Assembly: GCA_900551525.1 (NCBI GenBank) | Contig: URWD01000015.1 | Location: 1 to 28,940 of the forward strand | DNA from: an uncultured Mycoplasmatota bacterium | Lineage (GTDB): Bacteria > Bacillota_I > Bacilli_A > RF39 > UBA660 | DNA length: 28,940 nt | Direction of reading: 5' to 3' | Shown: positions 14,448 through 22,892 of the stretch, piece after piece | Layout of the letters: each line of letters begins with the position of its first letter | How positions within the stretch are numbered: the first letter of the stretch is position 1 | Notes under the pieces: generated by a model | Seen by the model: the letters and a program-made list of their open reading frames with translations, nothing else | What the model was told of the DNA's origin: nothing | Database searches by the model: none | Program-made: the position numbers and the translations under genes

Positions 14448-16007
14448 CTATTTATATTTATACTTTTTATATATACTTTCAAACACTTTTATGCCATCCA
14501 TAGCACTTGTTGTAATACCACCAGCATATCCAGCTCCTTCACCACATGGATAAATACCTTTAACATTTGAATTATAATCTTCATCACGGACAATACGAAC
14601 AGGACTACTAGTTCTAGCCTCTGGTGCTGCAATAACTGAAGCATCACCATTAAAACCATTTATTTTATTATTAAAATAATCTATTCCTTCTTTTAAGCTT
14701 TCATTTAAATACGCAGGAAAAATATCATTTATATTTGCTAAATGGGTTTTACCTTTAAAAGCATCTATATCAATATTTTCTGAAATAGTATTATTTTTAT
14801 AATCAATATATCTTTGAATAGGAATTACGCCATTTCCAAAATTATATGCTTTTTGTTCTAAATCTTCTTGAAAACTTATTCCATCTAAAGGATTACTACC
14901 ATAGTCTTCAGGTGATACAGTTACAACGATGGCACTATTAGCAAAACCCGAATCTCTTTTATAATTACTCATCCCATTTACACAAATACCATTTAAAGTA
15001 CTTCTACTATTTACAACATAACCACCTGGACACATACAGAAACTATAAACACCACGACCACTTTTACTTTTATATGTAAGTTTATATGATGCTGATGGCA
15101 AAAATGAATAATTTATTGGATACTGATTTTTATTAATTATTTCTTGAGGATGAATTATTCTAATTCCAACTGCAAAAGGTTTAGCTTCCATATAAATTTT
15201 TTTACTACTTAACATTTTAAAAGTATCACGAGCTGAGTGACCAATAGCTAGGACTAATACATCAGTTTCATAGTACTTTTCACTAACTTTAATAGATTTT
15301 ATTTTACCATTTTCTATAACAATATCTTCCATACAAGAATTATAATGAATTTCCGCACCCATAGCTATTATTTTTTCTCTTAAATTTATAACTACTTTTC
15401 TTAAAATGTCAGTACCAATATGTGGTTTACTATCATAAAGTATTTCTTCCGGAGCTCCGCACTCTACAAAAATCTTAAATACTTCACGCATTCTACCAGC
15501 TTTATCTTTAACTAAAGTATTAAGTTTACCATCACTAAATGTACCTGCTCCACCTTCACCAAACTGAACATTACTATTAATAACAAAATTATTATTTTGC
15601 CATAAGTCTTCGACTGTTTTAACTCTTTGTTCTATTTTTTCACCACGTTCAAAAAGAATTGGCTTATATCCATTTTTAGCAAGGAAAAAGGTGCAAAACA
15701 AACCTGCTGGGCCGGCCCAAATAACAATAGGCCTTTTATTTAATGTTTCTTTTCCTATCTCAGGGAGCACATATTCTTCATTTTCCACTTTAATTATGTT
15801 TTCTTTCAAAAAAATATTTTCATTATCTATTTCAACATCTAAATCAAATACATAAGAAAACATGTGTTTACTTCGAGCATCAATAGATTTTTTATGAATA
15901 ATTACTTTTTTTAAAGAATCTTTATTTACTTTTAGTTTTTTACTTGCCAGTTCATAAATATCAATATTTTCTTTAATTTCAGTTTTAATATTTTTAATTC
16001 TAATCAT
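14448..16007 (-). CDS. FAD-dependent dehydrogenase (COG2509 type)
   Basis: The 519-residue protein has an N-terminal ~90-residue extension (KLKVNKDSLKKVIIHKKSIDARSK) typical of COG2509 FAD proteins. A Rossmann FAD domain follows (PIVIWAGPAGLFC, then ILFERG), and then VQFGEGGAGTFSDGKLNT, a mid region with SGRGVYSFCMCPGGYVV, and the closing EARTSSPVRIVRD...GIYPCGEGAGYAGGITTSAMDGIK. The reaction of this family is not known. The dinucleotide motif GxGPAG reads W-A-G-P-A-G: the first Gly is Trp, a one-base difference (GGG to TGG). AGGTGA lies 4-5 bases before the ATG at 16007, which is favoured over a GTG at 16016. It overlaps the end of the preceding oxidoreductase gene by 8 bases. Confidence 0.85.
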   Translation of the reverse strand: MIRIKNIKTEIKENIDIYELASKKLKVNKDSLKKVIIHKKSIDARSKHMFSYVFDLDVEIDNENIFLKENIIKVENEEYVLPEIGKETLNKRPIVIWAGPAGLFCTFFLAKNGYKPILFERGEKIEQRVKTVEDLWQNNNFVINSNVQFGEGGAGTFSDGKLNTLVKDKAGRMREVFKIFVECGAPEEILYDSKPHIGTDILRKVVINLREKIIAMGAEIHYNSCMEDIVIENGKIKSIKVSEKYYETDVLVLAIGHSARDTFKMLSSKKIYMEAKPFAVGIRIIHPQEIINKNQYPINYSFLPSASYKLTYKSKSGRGVYSFCMCPGGYVVNSRSTLNGICVNGMSNYKRDSGFANSAIVVTVSPEDYGSNPLDGISFQEDLEQKAYNFGNGVIPIQRYIDYKNNTISENIDIDAFKGKTHLANINDIFPAYLNESLKEGIDYFNNKINGFNGDASVIAAPEARTSSPVRIVRDEDYNSNVKGIYPCGEGAGYAGGITTSAMDGIKVFESIYKKYKYK

Positions 16008-17166
16008 GATTATCACCTGCGATTAAACCTGTTATAAAACTTATAGTTAAGTTATACCCTCCACAATCACCATCTAAATCAAGTACTTCTCCAGCAAAAT
16101 AAAGATTTTTAACAAGTTTAGACTCCATTGTTTCTAAATTTATTTCTTCTAAAGATACACCACCACTAGTAACTTGAGCATCCAAATATCCTTTAGTGTC
16201 CTCAATAGAAACTTTAAAATTAGTTAAAGTATCAATAAATTTATTCTTTTCATCTATTTTTAATTCACACCATTTTTTATCTCTAATTTTTAAATATTTA
16301 AGAAACAAATTAGTTAATTTATAATCTAAAAATCCATCACATATATTTGTTAGATATTTATCTTTATTTTCTTCCATGTATTTACTTAAATCATCTGTCC
16401 ATGGACAAAAATTAATTCTTACTTCACATGATTTTTCTTCATTTAAAGCAAGTCTTATATCACGACTTAAATTGAAAATACAAATACCACTTAAACCAAA
16501 ACTAGTAAGTTGTAGTTCTCCATGTTCTTCTTTTATTTTTCTTCCAACAATATAACTTGAAACATTTACTTCACATCTTGTGCCAGACCATTCTTTTTCT
16601 AAACCAGTATTTGTTTCTAGTGCCATTAAAGATGGATTTAAATTAGTTACTTTATGACCAAAAGCTTTAGCTAAATGAAAGCCTTCACCAGTACTTCCAG
16701 TCTTCGGATAACTAAGACCACCTGTGGTAATAATTACTTTATCAAAAACTTCACCATTAATAATAAACTTATTATCTTTTCTTTTTATATTCTCTACATA
16801 AGTATTAAATCTAAAATCTACATCTAAAGAATTCTTCAAACAAGATAAAACACTAGATGATTTTTCACTATATGGATAAAGATAACCATTTTTATCTTTT
16901 AGAACTAACCCTATTTCTTTGAAAAAGTTATTTACTTTATCGAAATTTTTATCATTTATTATCTTTTTTATAAGTTCTTTGTTACTTGAATGATACTTAC
17001 TTAAATCATTATTAACATTTCCTATATTACATCTTCCACTTCCAGTTAAAAGAAGTTTTTTACCAGCATCATTATTTCCATCAAATACCACAATATCATT
17101 TTCTTTTGAGGCTTTTTTAGCTGCTGCCAAACCTGCTGGTCCTGCCCCAATAATTGCTATCCTCAT
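16000..17166 (-). CDS. HI0933/BaiN-family FAD-dependent oxidoreductase
   Basis: The 388-residue flavoprotein starts with a canonical FAD-binding motif IGAGPAGLAAAKKA, followed by GKKLLLTGSGRCNIGNVN, the family signature. GLVLKDKNGYLYPYSEKSSSVL, VIITTGGLSYPKTGSTGEGFHLAKAFGH and VTSGGVSLEEINLETMESKLVKNLYFAGEVLDLDGDCGGYNLTISF follow. The family includes bile-acid or aminoacetone-related reductases, but most members have no proven substrate. Its ATG overlaps the addA stop (ATGA) with GAGGTG as ribosome-binding site, and it continues into the next FAD gene. The operon position after addBA suggests co-transcription, not a shared pathway. Confidence 0.87.
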   Translation of the reverse strand: MRIAIIGAGPAGLAAAKKASKENDIVVFDGNNDAGKKLLLTGSGRCNIGNVNNDLSKYHSSNKELIKKIINDKNFDKVNNFFKEIGLVLKDKNGYLYPYSEKSSSVLSCLKNSLDVDFRFNTYVENIKRKDNKFIINGEVFDKVIITTGGLSYPKTGSTGEGFHLAKAFGHKVTNLNPSLMALETNTGLEKEWSGTRCEVNVSSYIVGRKIKEEHGELQLTSFGLSGICIFNLSRDIRLALNEEKSCEVRINFCPWTDDLSKYMEENKDKYLTNICDGFLDYKLTNLFLKYLKIRDKKWCELKIDEKNKFIDTLTNFKVSIEDTKGYLDAQVTSGGVSLEEINLETMESKLVKNLYFAGEVLDLDGDCGGYNLTISFITGLIAGDNHD

Positions 17167-20100
17167 GCTTTCACCTCTATTTCTTTTACTTTGTTATCTA
17201 ATATTGAATATAAATATAAGTAAACTTTTTTATCACTTATACTCTTTACATAATCATAATATACTCTTAATTGTTTAATATAGTTTTCATCATCTATATT
17301 TTTAAGCTTGTAATCTACAATAAATATTTTATCACTATACTCAAGCATTAAATCTATAATACCATGATATTTAATATCATCCTTTTCAAACATAAACTCT
17401 AGTTCTTGATAAATTTCTGCATCTTTAAAATCAAAATTTTCTAATAATTTATTTATATATTTATTATCAGTTTTGACATTTTTAAAATCAGTTAATTCAA
17501 ATATTTCATGCATTTGGGTACCAAATTCTAAAGTTTTAGCTTCTTCTTTAGTTAAAATATTCTTTATTGTTTTAGATGCATGTCTCTTTTCAACTTCTTC
17601 GAATAAAACTTCATCATCATATATTATCATTTCTTCTTTTGAACTTTCTAAATTTCTACTTATTGCTTTACTAAATTCATACTCTTTAGATAAACCAATA
17701 TTATTTAAATTAATACTAGTTACATATTTTGCTATATTACCATATATACTTTCTAAAAAATTATAAAATGATCTAAAACCTAAACCTTCCAGAAAATCTA
17801 CTTCTTCGCAATGTCTAGTTTTATCAATCACTTCAGGCATTACCATAATAATCTTTTCTTTAGCTCTTGTTAGTGCTACATAAAATAGTCTTATTTTTTC
17901 TGCTACTTCATTTAAGTAATATTCATTTTTAACAAGCTGTTTAATAAATACTTCACCAATACCATCTTTATAATATGGGGTTATAATTCCATACTTATTA
18001 TCAAACATAAATTTATTTTTTAAATCACTTAAATTAAATGTTTTAGGAAAACCAGTAAAATAACATATTGGAAATTCAAGTCCTTTTGATTTATGAATAT
18101 TCATCATTTTAACAGATACACTACTTGATTTAGCTTCTTTATATTTAATTTCACTACCGGAAGCTGCTAAGTCTTCAAGATACTTACTAAAGTCTTCACT
18201 TGTAAAACCTAGATTTTCAATATTAAGAGACAACTCAAGCAAATAATTCATTCTCTTTATACCAGCATCAACATTACCCACTAGAATAAATTTTTCATAA
18301 AAATTAAAATCATCTATTATTCTTTTTAAAAGCATATTCGGAGTCAAAAGATCTATTTCTTTACTTATTTCTTTACATATTCTAAATACTTCACTTCTAA
18401 ATATACCATTATTTTCTAAATCATTAAATATTTCATCATCATTTAAGCCACCAACATAACTTCTAGCAACACTAGTAAAATAATATCTAAACTTTTTATC
18501 ATAAACTTCATTTTTAATAGAAAAACATAAATTAATAATATTTTTAATAATATAAATATCATTTTCTTCCATTAAATTACCATCTTTATATATTTCCATT
18601 GGTATACTAAAGTACTCAAATACTTTCTTAAATAAATTCATTTTACTACCACGATCGAGTATAATACAAAAATCATTATAGTTTGCCTTTCGATTTTTTC
18701 CTAAATCAAAGTCATATACTTCATAATTATCACTTATTTTCTTCTTTATATCATTTGCTATTATAAAAGCTTCAATTTCATCATTTGAATACTTTTTATC
18801 CTCATTATTATAAGTATATATATCCATATAATTATTGTTATTATTAGCACCAAGAGTAACATAAGCCTCATTACCAAATATCATAGCGTGACTTTCTTTA
18901 TAGTTTATCCCCCCCAATTCTTTAGTCATGAGGCGAGCAAATATTTCATTAATATTAAAAAGAACTTCTTCTCTTGACCTAAAGTTTTTAAGTAAATCTA
19001 TCTTTACACCGCCATCTTCCATACTATACTTATCATATTTATTTTTAAATATTAAAGGATTAGCATTTCTAAATCTATATATGGATTGTTTTATATCTCC
19101 GACCATATAAACATTATCATTTTCTAAATATTTAATAAATGTTTCTTGTAAATCACTTGTATCTTGATATTCATCAATCATTATTTCATTAAATTTATTT
19201 TTAAGTTCTTCTCTGATAATTTCATTTTCTTCGACTAGTTTAATAGCCATTTTAGCTATATCTGTAAATTCATAAGCATCAAATTCTTTCTTAAAAGCAT
19301 TTATTTTAGCATCTAATTTATGAATAATTTCTATAATTATTTCAACATATTTTCTAGTACTTAAATAAGCACTTTTTAATTCTTCTTCACTATAAAATAT
19401 TAAATCACTTAGTGTTTTAAATGTTTCTTGAATATTTTCTTTTAATGCTTTACCTTCTTCATCTAATTTAGTAAACTTTCCTAAAGTACAATCTTTATAC
19501 TTATATAAATCATTAAAGTTATGCGGAGAAAAAAGATTAGAAACACTATCATATAATTTTTGATAAGATGAACTATCCATGTAGCTTTCTATTTCAAGTA
19601 CCATATTTTCTAGGGACTCCGCCAAAGATTTAACATATTTAAAGTATTCATCAAAACATTTATTTACATATTCATCACTATAAAAGTTATTTACATAATT
19701 AGCTAAATAATCCTCTTTATCATATTTTAAATCAAGCAATCTATTAATACTTAAAACTGAATCCTTTATTAAGGCATCATCTCTATTAGTAAAATCTTCG
19801 ATTAATTTTAAAAACCTTTCATCTTTTTCTTCATAAAACTCTTCGAATATTTCTTCTAAAAATTCTTTTCTTTTTAAATTAATAATTGATGCATCAATAA
19901 TACTAATATCTTTACTCATGTTAAGAACATAATGATACTTTTTAACTAAATTTAAAGCAAATGCATCAAATGTAGTAATATATGCTTGATCTAAATATTC
20001 AAGTTGTTCTTTTAAACCAGCTTTTTTTATTTTTTTTCTAATTCTGGCAGCCATTTCCCCCGCAGCTTCATTAGTAAATGTTAACATTAAAATATTTCTA

Positions 20101-20237
20101 ATATCTACGCCATCTTTAAGTTTTCTAATTACTCTTTCTGATAATACTGCAGTTTTACCAGAACCCGCACCAGCTGATACTATAATATTTTTTCCTTCTA
20201 AGTTAACAGCTTTGGCTTGTTCAGGAGTCAAATTCAT
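17163..20237 (-). CDS. addA: ATP-dependent helicase/nuclease subunit A
   Basis: AddA is a UvrD-type helicase with a C-terminal nuclease domain. With AddB it resects double-strand breaks for recombination. Visible motifs: Walker A SAGAGSGKTAVL, LTFTNEAAGEMAARI (Ia), IMIDEYQDTSDLQ (II), VGDIKQSIYRFRNA (III), IHKSKGLEFPICYFTG (V), RLFYVALTRAKEKI (VI). The nuclease part has FGTQMHEIFE, an HGIIDLM strand and IVDYKLKN (Asp and Lys of the PD-(D/E)XK core). At 1024 residues it is shorter than the B. subtilis protein (about 1230). GGAGG lies 8 bases before the ATG at 20237, which is preferred over a GTG at 20246. It overlaps addB by 17 bases. A run of seven G (minus strand, 18909-18915) lies within the frame. 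Confidence 0.95.
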   Translation of the reverse strand: MNLTPEQAKAVNLEGKNIIVSAGAGSGKTAVLSERVIRKLKDGVDIRNILMLTFTNEAAGEMAARIRKKIKKAGLKEQLEYLDQAYITTFDAFALNLVKKYHYVLNMSKDISIIDASIINLKRKEFLEEIFEEFYEEKDERFLKLIEDFTNRDDALIKDSVLSINRLLDLKYDKEDYLANYVNNFYSDEYVNKCFDEYFKYVKSLAESLENMVLEIESYMDSSSYQKLYDSVSNLFSPHNFNDLYKYKDCTLGKFTKLDEEGKALKENIQETFKTLSDLIFYSEEELKSAYLSTRKYVEIIIEIIHKLDAKINAFKKEFDAYEFTDIAKMAIKLVEENEIIREELKNKFNEIMIDEYQDTSDLQETFIKYLENDNVYMVGDIKQSIYRFRNANPLIFKNKYDKYSMEDGGVKIDLLKNFRSREEVLFNINEIFARLMTKELGGINYKESHAMIFGNEAYVTLGANNNNNYMDIYTYNNEDKKYSNDEIEAFIIANDIKKKISDNYEVYDFDLGKNRKANYNDFCIILDRGSKMNLFKKVFEYFSIPMEIYKDGNLMEENDIYIIKNIINLCFSIKNEVYDKKFRYYFTSVARSYVGGLNDDEIFNDLENNGIFRSEVFRICKEISKEIDLLTPNMLLKRIIDDFNFYEKFILVGNVDAGIKRMNYLLELSLNIENLGFTSEDFSKYLEDLAASGSEIKYKEAKSSSVSVKMMNIHKSKGLEFPICYFTGFPKTFNLSDLKNKFMFDNKYGIITPYYKDGIGEVFIKQLVKNEYYLNEVAEKIRLFYVALTRAKEKIIMVMPEVIDKTRHCEEVDFLEGLGFRSFYNFLESIYGNIAKYVTSINLNNIGLSKEYEFSKAISRNLESSKEEMIIYDDEVLFEEVEKRHASKTIKNILTKEEAKTLEFGTQMHEIFELTDFKNVKTDNKYINKLLENFDFKDAEIYQELEFMFEKDDIKYHGIIDLMLEYSDKIFIVDYKLKNIDDENYIKQLRVYYDYVKSISDKKVYLYLYSILDNKVKEIEVKA

Positions 20238-22539
20238 CTTCTTCACCTCCGATTATCTCTTCATCATCTTTTGTTTTAAAACATATATCCTTAAATTTAC
20301 AATAAGTACATGCTATATTTTTACCTCCAAGAACCTTGGGATTTATTTTAAAATTACCTTCCACAATATTTTTTATTACATCATCTATAATCTCATTTAC
20401 TTTAATTATTAAATTATTCATCTCTTCATTAGATAAAACCTTACTTGTACTATAAAAAGAACCATCTTTCTTAAATCTTAAACCTTTTATCATCTTACTA
20501 TCTTTATAGTTACTATCAAGAATACTTATAATAGTTTCATTACTATTGGTATAACCAGATAATCTTAAGTTATCTTTCTTTAAAGTTTCCAAAGACTTAA
20601 GCTTATCTCTATTTAAAACATTATTAAGTACTCTTTCTATATAAAAACCTGCAATAATAGAGTCTTTAAATCTATCACTTGTTTTAAGTAAATATAAATA
20701 TATTGGAAGTTGCATATTAAGACCATATTCTAAATTATCAAGTTTTATATTCTTATCCCCAGTTTTATAATCTACTACAGCTATTACTTCTTTATCATTG
20801 TATTTAGTGCTCATTACTTTATCTATAAAGCCTTTAAAGTTTACATTTACTCCATCATACTCTTTTTCCACATTAAGTTCAGTTTCAAATAAATAATCAT
20901 TTAAACTACTTACCTTTTTTTGTTCATTTAAATATTTAAGTAAAAAATCTATTTCTTTACTTAATATATGTATATAAAATAATTCTCTTTCTTTAAATTC
21001 AAAATCTAATTCTTTAATAAATAAACTTATCTCTTTTTCAATATCTATTTCTTTATTTATACCTATTTCTAATATATGATGAACTATTTGTCCAATTACA
21101 GTTTTAAAAGTCTCTTCAAAAACATTAAGATTTAATACTTTAGATAAATAATATCTAAAACTACATTCATTATAAGTTTCTAGACTTGTATATGAAAGAG
21201 TTACCCCTTCTTCAAGTTTTTCTTTAAGTAAAACGTTATCTATGCTAGTAAATTTATTATTATATTCTCTATATGGAATATTTAAATTATTTTGATATAC
21301 TTTTAAATACTTACTTTCATCATTATATTTATATAAATTATCTAAATCCATAGCATACTCAAGTTCACTATATTTTTTGCTGAAAGACACTTTCTTATCT
21401 ATATCTATTGTCTTTACCACTAAACCTAAATCTTCGATTAAACTTGATGGATATAAAGCTCCATTATCACCATGAATAGAATAACTTATACTTAAATTAG
21501 GAATATTATATATTAAATTTATAACATTATCTTTATTTAATTTATTTATTTCTAAAGATGTATCAAGTCCTAGTTTGGTCTTTATATTATCACTTAAAAA
21601 GTCATCATCTTTCTTTACTTTAGGATAACTACCTATATTAAAGCCAAGTAAAAACACATAGTCGTTTTCACTATAAACTTCTTCAAGAGAATGTAATTCT
21701 ATAGCATTTTTATATACAACATTACTAACTTTAGCTTGTTTTAAATCTCTTTTTATAAACTCTTTTCTTATATTCTTACCTTTTACTTGTACAGACTTAT
21801 TTATAATAGTAATAAGTTCATTTACATTACTATACTTACTACTTAAATTTTCTATTACTTCATCTATTTCTTTATTATCATAAAATTTCAAAAATTCTTT
21901 AGAAATACCTAAACTTAAAAAGGATGCACTACTTTCTATATTAATTGGTACTTTAAATAACTTAAAGTAATATTCTAAATGTTTATAATACTCTTTACTT
22001 GCAATTAACTTTATATTATTAATGTTTATTCCTTTTTTAAGCAATTTTTTTATTTCTATAACAACATACTCTACTTCTTCACGTATATCACTTGCTTCAT
22101 ATACACAAGGTTTATAATTATTTTTTTCTCCACTTTCTAATTTATAATCTATACCATCTAAAATTAATCTTTCTTCTTTAGTTAATACATCTTTCCCATA
22201 TACTGTAACTTTTTGATTAAGCATATATTTTCTAAATTTATCATCATATATAAGTAAATTTTGTTCATCTAATTCTTTTTTCAAATTATTTAAAAATATT
22301 ACTTTCTCATCATCAATCTCTTTTAAAAAGTATAAATTATCTAAATAAATTTTAGCTATATTAATATTTACATTATATTTATTTATAATATATTCTAAAG
22401 CTCTATCATCATAGTCAAAAAACAACTTTTTTTTAAGTTCTTTAAACGTTAGAAATTTATTATTATTAAATTTCTTTTCTATATTTATTTTCTTTAATAG
22501 TTCTATTTTATTAAATTCATTAGTTATTACTACGTTCAT
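20221..22539 (-). CDS. addB: AddB-type nuclease subunit, shortened
   Basis: The 772-residue protein is the partner of AddA. The C-terminal RecB-type nuclease is clear: AVVDYKTGD (Asp and Lys), GLNMQLPIYLYLL, and an iron-sulphur cluster set with Cys in YNECSFRYYL and three in ACTYCKFKDIC. This Cys set is characteristic of AddB. The N-terminal half is a degenerate helicase region: LLGFNIGSYPK and an SYTSLETYNEC linker are visible, but I see no Walker A motif. The length is about two thirds of B. subtilis AddB. GAGG six bases before the ATG at 22539 favours that start over the ATG at 22551. A promoter with an extended -10 lies at 22568-22573, so addB heads the addB-addA-oxidoreductase operon. 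Confidence 0.88.
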   Translation of the reverse strand: MNVVITNEFNKIELLKKINIEKKFNNNKFLTFKELKKKLFFDYDDRALEYIINKYNVNINIAKIYLDNLYFLKEIDDEKVIFLNNLKKELDEQNLLIYDDKFRKYMLNQKVTVYGKDVLTKEERLILDGIDYKLESGEKNNYKPCVYEASDIREEVEYVVIEIKKLLKKGININNIKLIASKEYYKHLEYYFKLFKVPINIESSASFLSLGISKEFLKFYDNKEIDEVIENLSSKYSNVNELITIINKSVQVKGKNIRKEFIKRDLKQAKVSNVVYKNAIELHSLEEVYSENDYVFLLGFNIGSYPKVKKDDDFLSDNIKTKLGLDTSLEINKLNKDNVINLIYNIPNLSISYSIHGDNGALYPSSLIEDLGLVVKTIDIDKKVSFSKKYSELEYAMDLDNLYKYNDESKYLKVYQNNLNIPYREYNNKFTSIDNVLLKEKLEEGVTLSYTSLETYNECSFRYYLSKVLNLNVFEETFKTVIGQIVHHILEIGINKEIDIEKEISLFIKELDFEFKERELFYIHILSKEIDFLLKYLNEQKKVSSLNDYLFETELNVEKEYDGVNVNFKGFIDKVMSTKYNDKEVIAVVDYKTGDKNIKLDNLEYGLNMQLPIYLYLLKTSDRFKDSIIAGFYIERVLNNVLNRDKLKSLETLKKDNLRLSGYTNSNETIISILDSNYKDSKMIKGLRFKKDGSFYSTSKVLSNEEMNNLIIKVNEIIDDVIKNIVEGNFKINPKVLGGKNIACTYCKFKDICFKTKDDEEIIGGEEDEFDS

Positions 22540-22567
22540 AATATACCTCATTAATTAATACATAAAT

Positions 22568-22573
22568 ATTATA
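22568..22573 (-). promoter_or_regulatory. Extended -10 promoter of the addBA operon
   Basis: The minus strand reads TGATATAAT, an extended -10 about 29 bases ahead of the addB ATG. The -35 region is poor and lies next to the hairpin at 22590-22616. Confidence 0.5.
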
Positions 22574-22585
22574 TCATTAAGCTAA

Positions 22586-22616
22586 TTAAAAAGATAATGT
22601 TTTTTGCATTATCTTT
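22586..22616 (-). terminator. Terminator after the orphan CLec-like module
   Basis: AAAGATAATG (22590-22599) and CATTATCTTT (22607-22616) form a perfect 10-bp stem with a 7-base loop. On the minus strand it runs on into TTTTTAATT. It closes off the fragment at 22632-22844 from the addBA operon. Confidence 0.65.
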
Positions 22617-22631
22617 AAAAATTATATAATT

Positions 22632-22844
22632 TTAAGCTATTCTTATAGGATCTGATTGAGTACCAGTTCCTGATTCATAAGTTATACCATCAATTAAATT
22701 AAAAATAGGTCTGACAGCAGCATAACGTTGAAAATCTGATTTTAAAGGGGAACTATTAACCACACCATCTTCATCAATAAAGAAAGCTCTACCATCAACA
22801 CTGCCAGCAGCAAAACGTGTGATAGCCCATGCACTTGCAGACAT
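22632..22844 (-). pseudogene. Orphan C-terminal CLec/DUF6273-like module of a surface protein
   Basis: The 70-codon frame aligns with the last ~62 residues of the protein at 4804-6396: W-A-I-T-R-F-A versus W-T-I-S-R-F-A, then AAVRPIFNLIDGITYESGTGTQSDPIRIA versus LAVRPVFNLTSSVNYASGSGSATDPILVN. It has no signal peptide and no TasA-like part. The in-frame sequence before its ATG meets a TGA inside the topA terminator hairpin, so the rest of the protein is absent. There is no good ribosome-binding site. Its G+C (about 39%) is above that of the neighbours. It may be a remnant left by deletion, or a silent donor cassette for recombination. Its own hairpin terminator follows. Confidence 0.65.
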
Positions 22845-22864
22845 AAGTTCATTATTAAAATTTG

Positions 22865-22892
22865 AAAAAAAGTAACATCATTTGATGTTACT
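22865..22892 (-). terminator. Terminator of the rbgA-to-topA operon
   Basis: AGTAACATCA (22871-22880) and TGATGTTACT (22883-22892) form a perfect 10-bp stem, followed on the minus strand by a run of T (the complement of 22865-22871). The stem includes the topA stop codon. Confidence 0.85.

Noticed and set aside
17473..20412. Plus-strand frames opposite addA and addB
   Set aside because: They are antisense to clearly conserved coding sequence and have no family resemblance or start signals.
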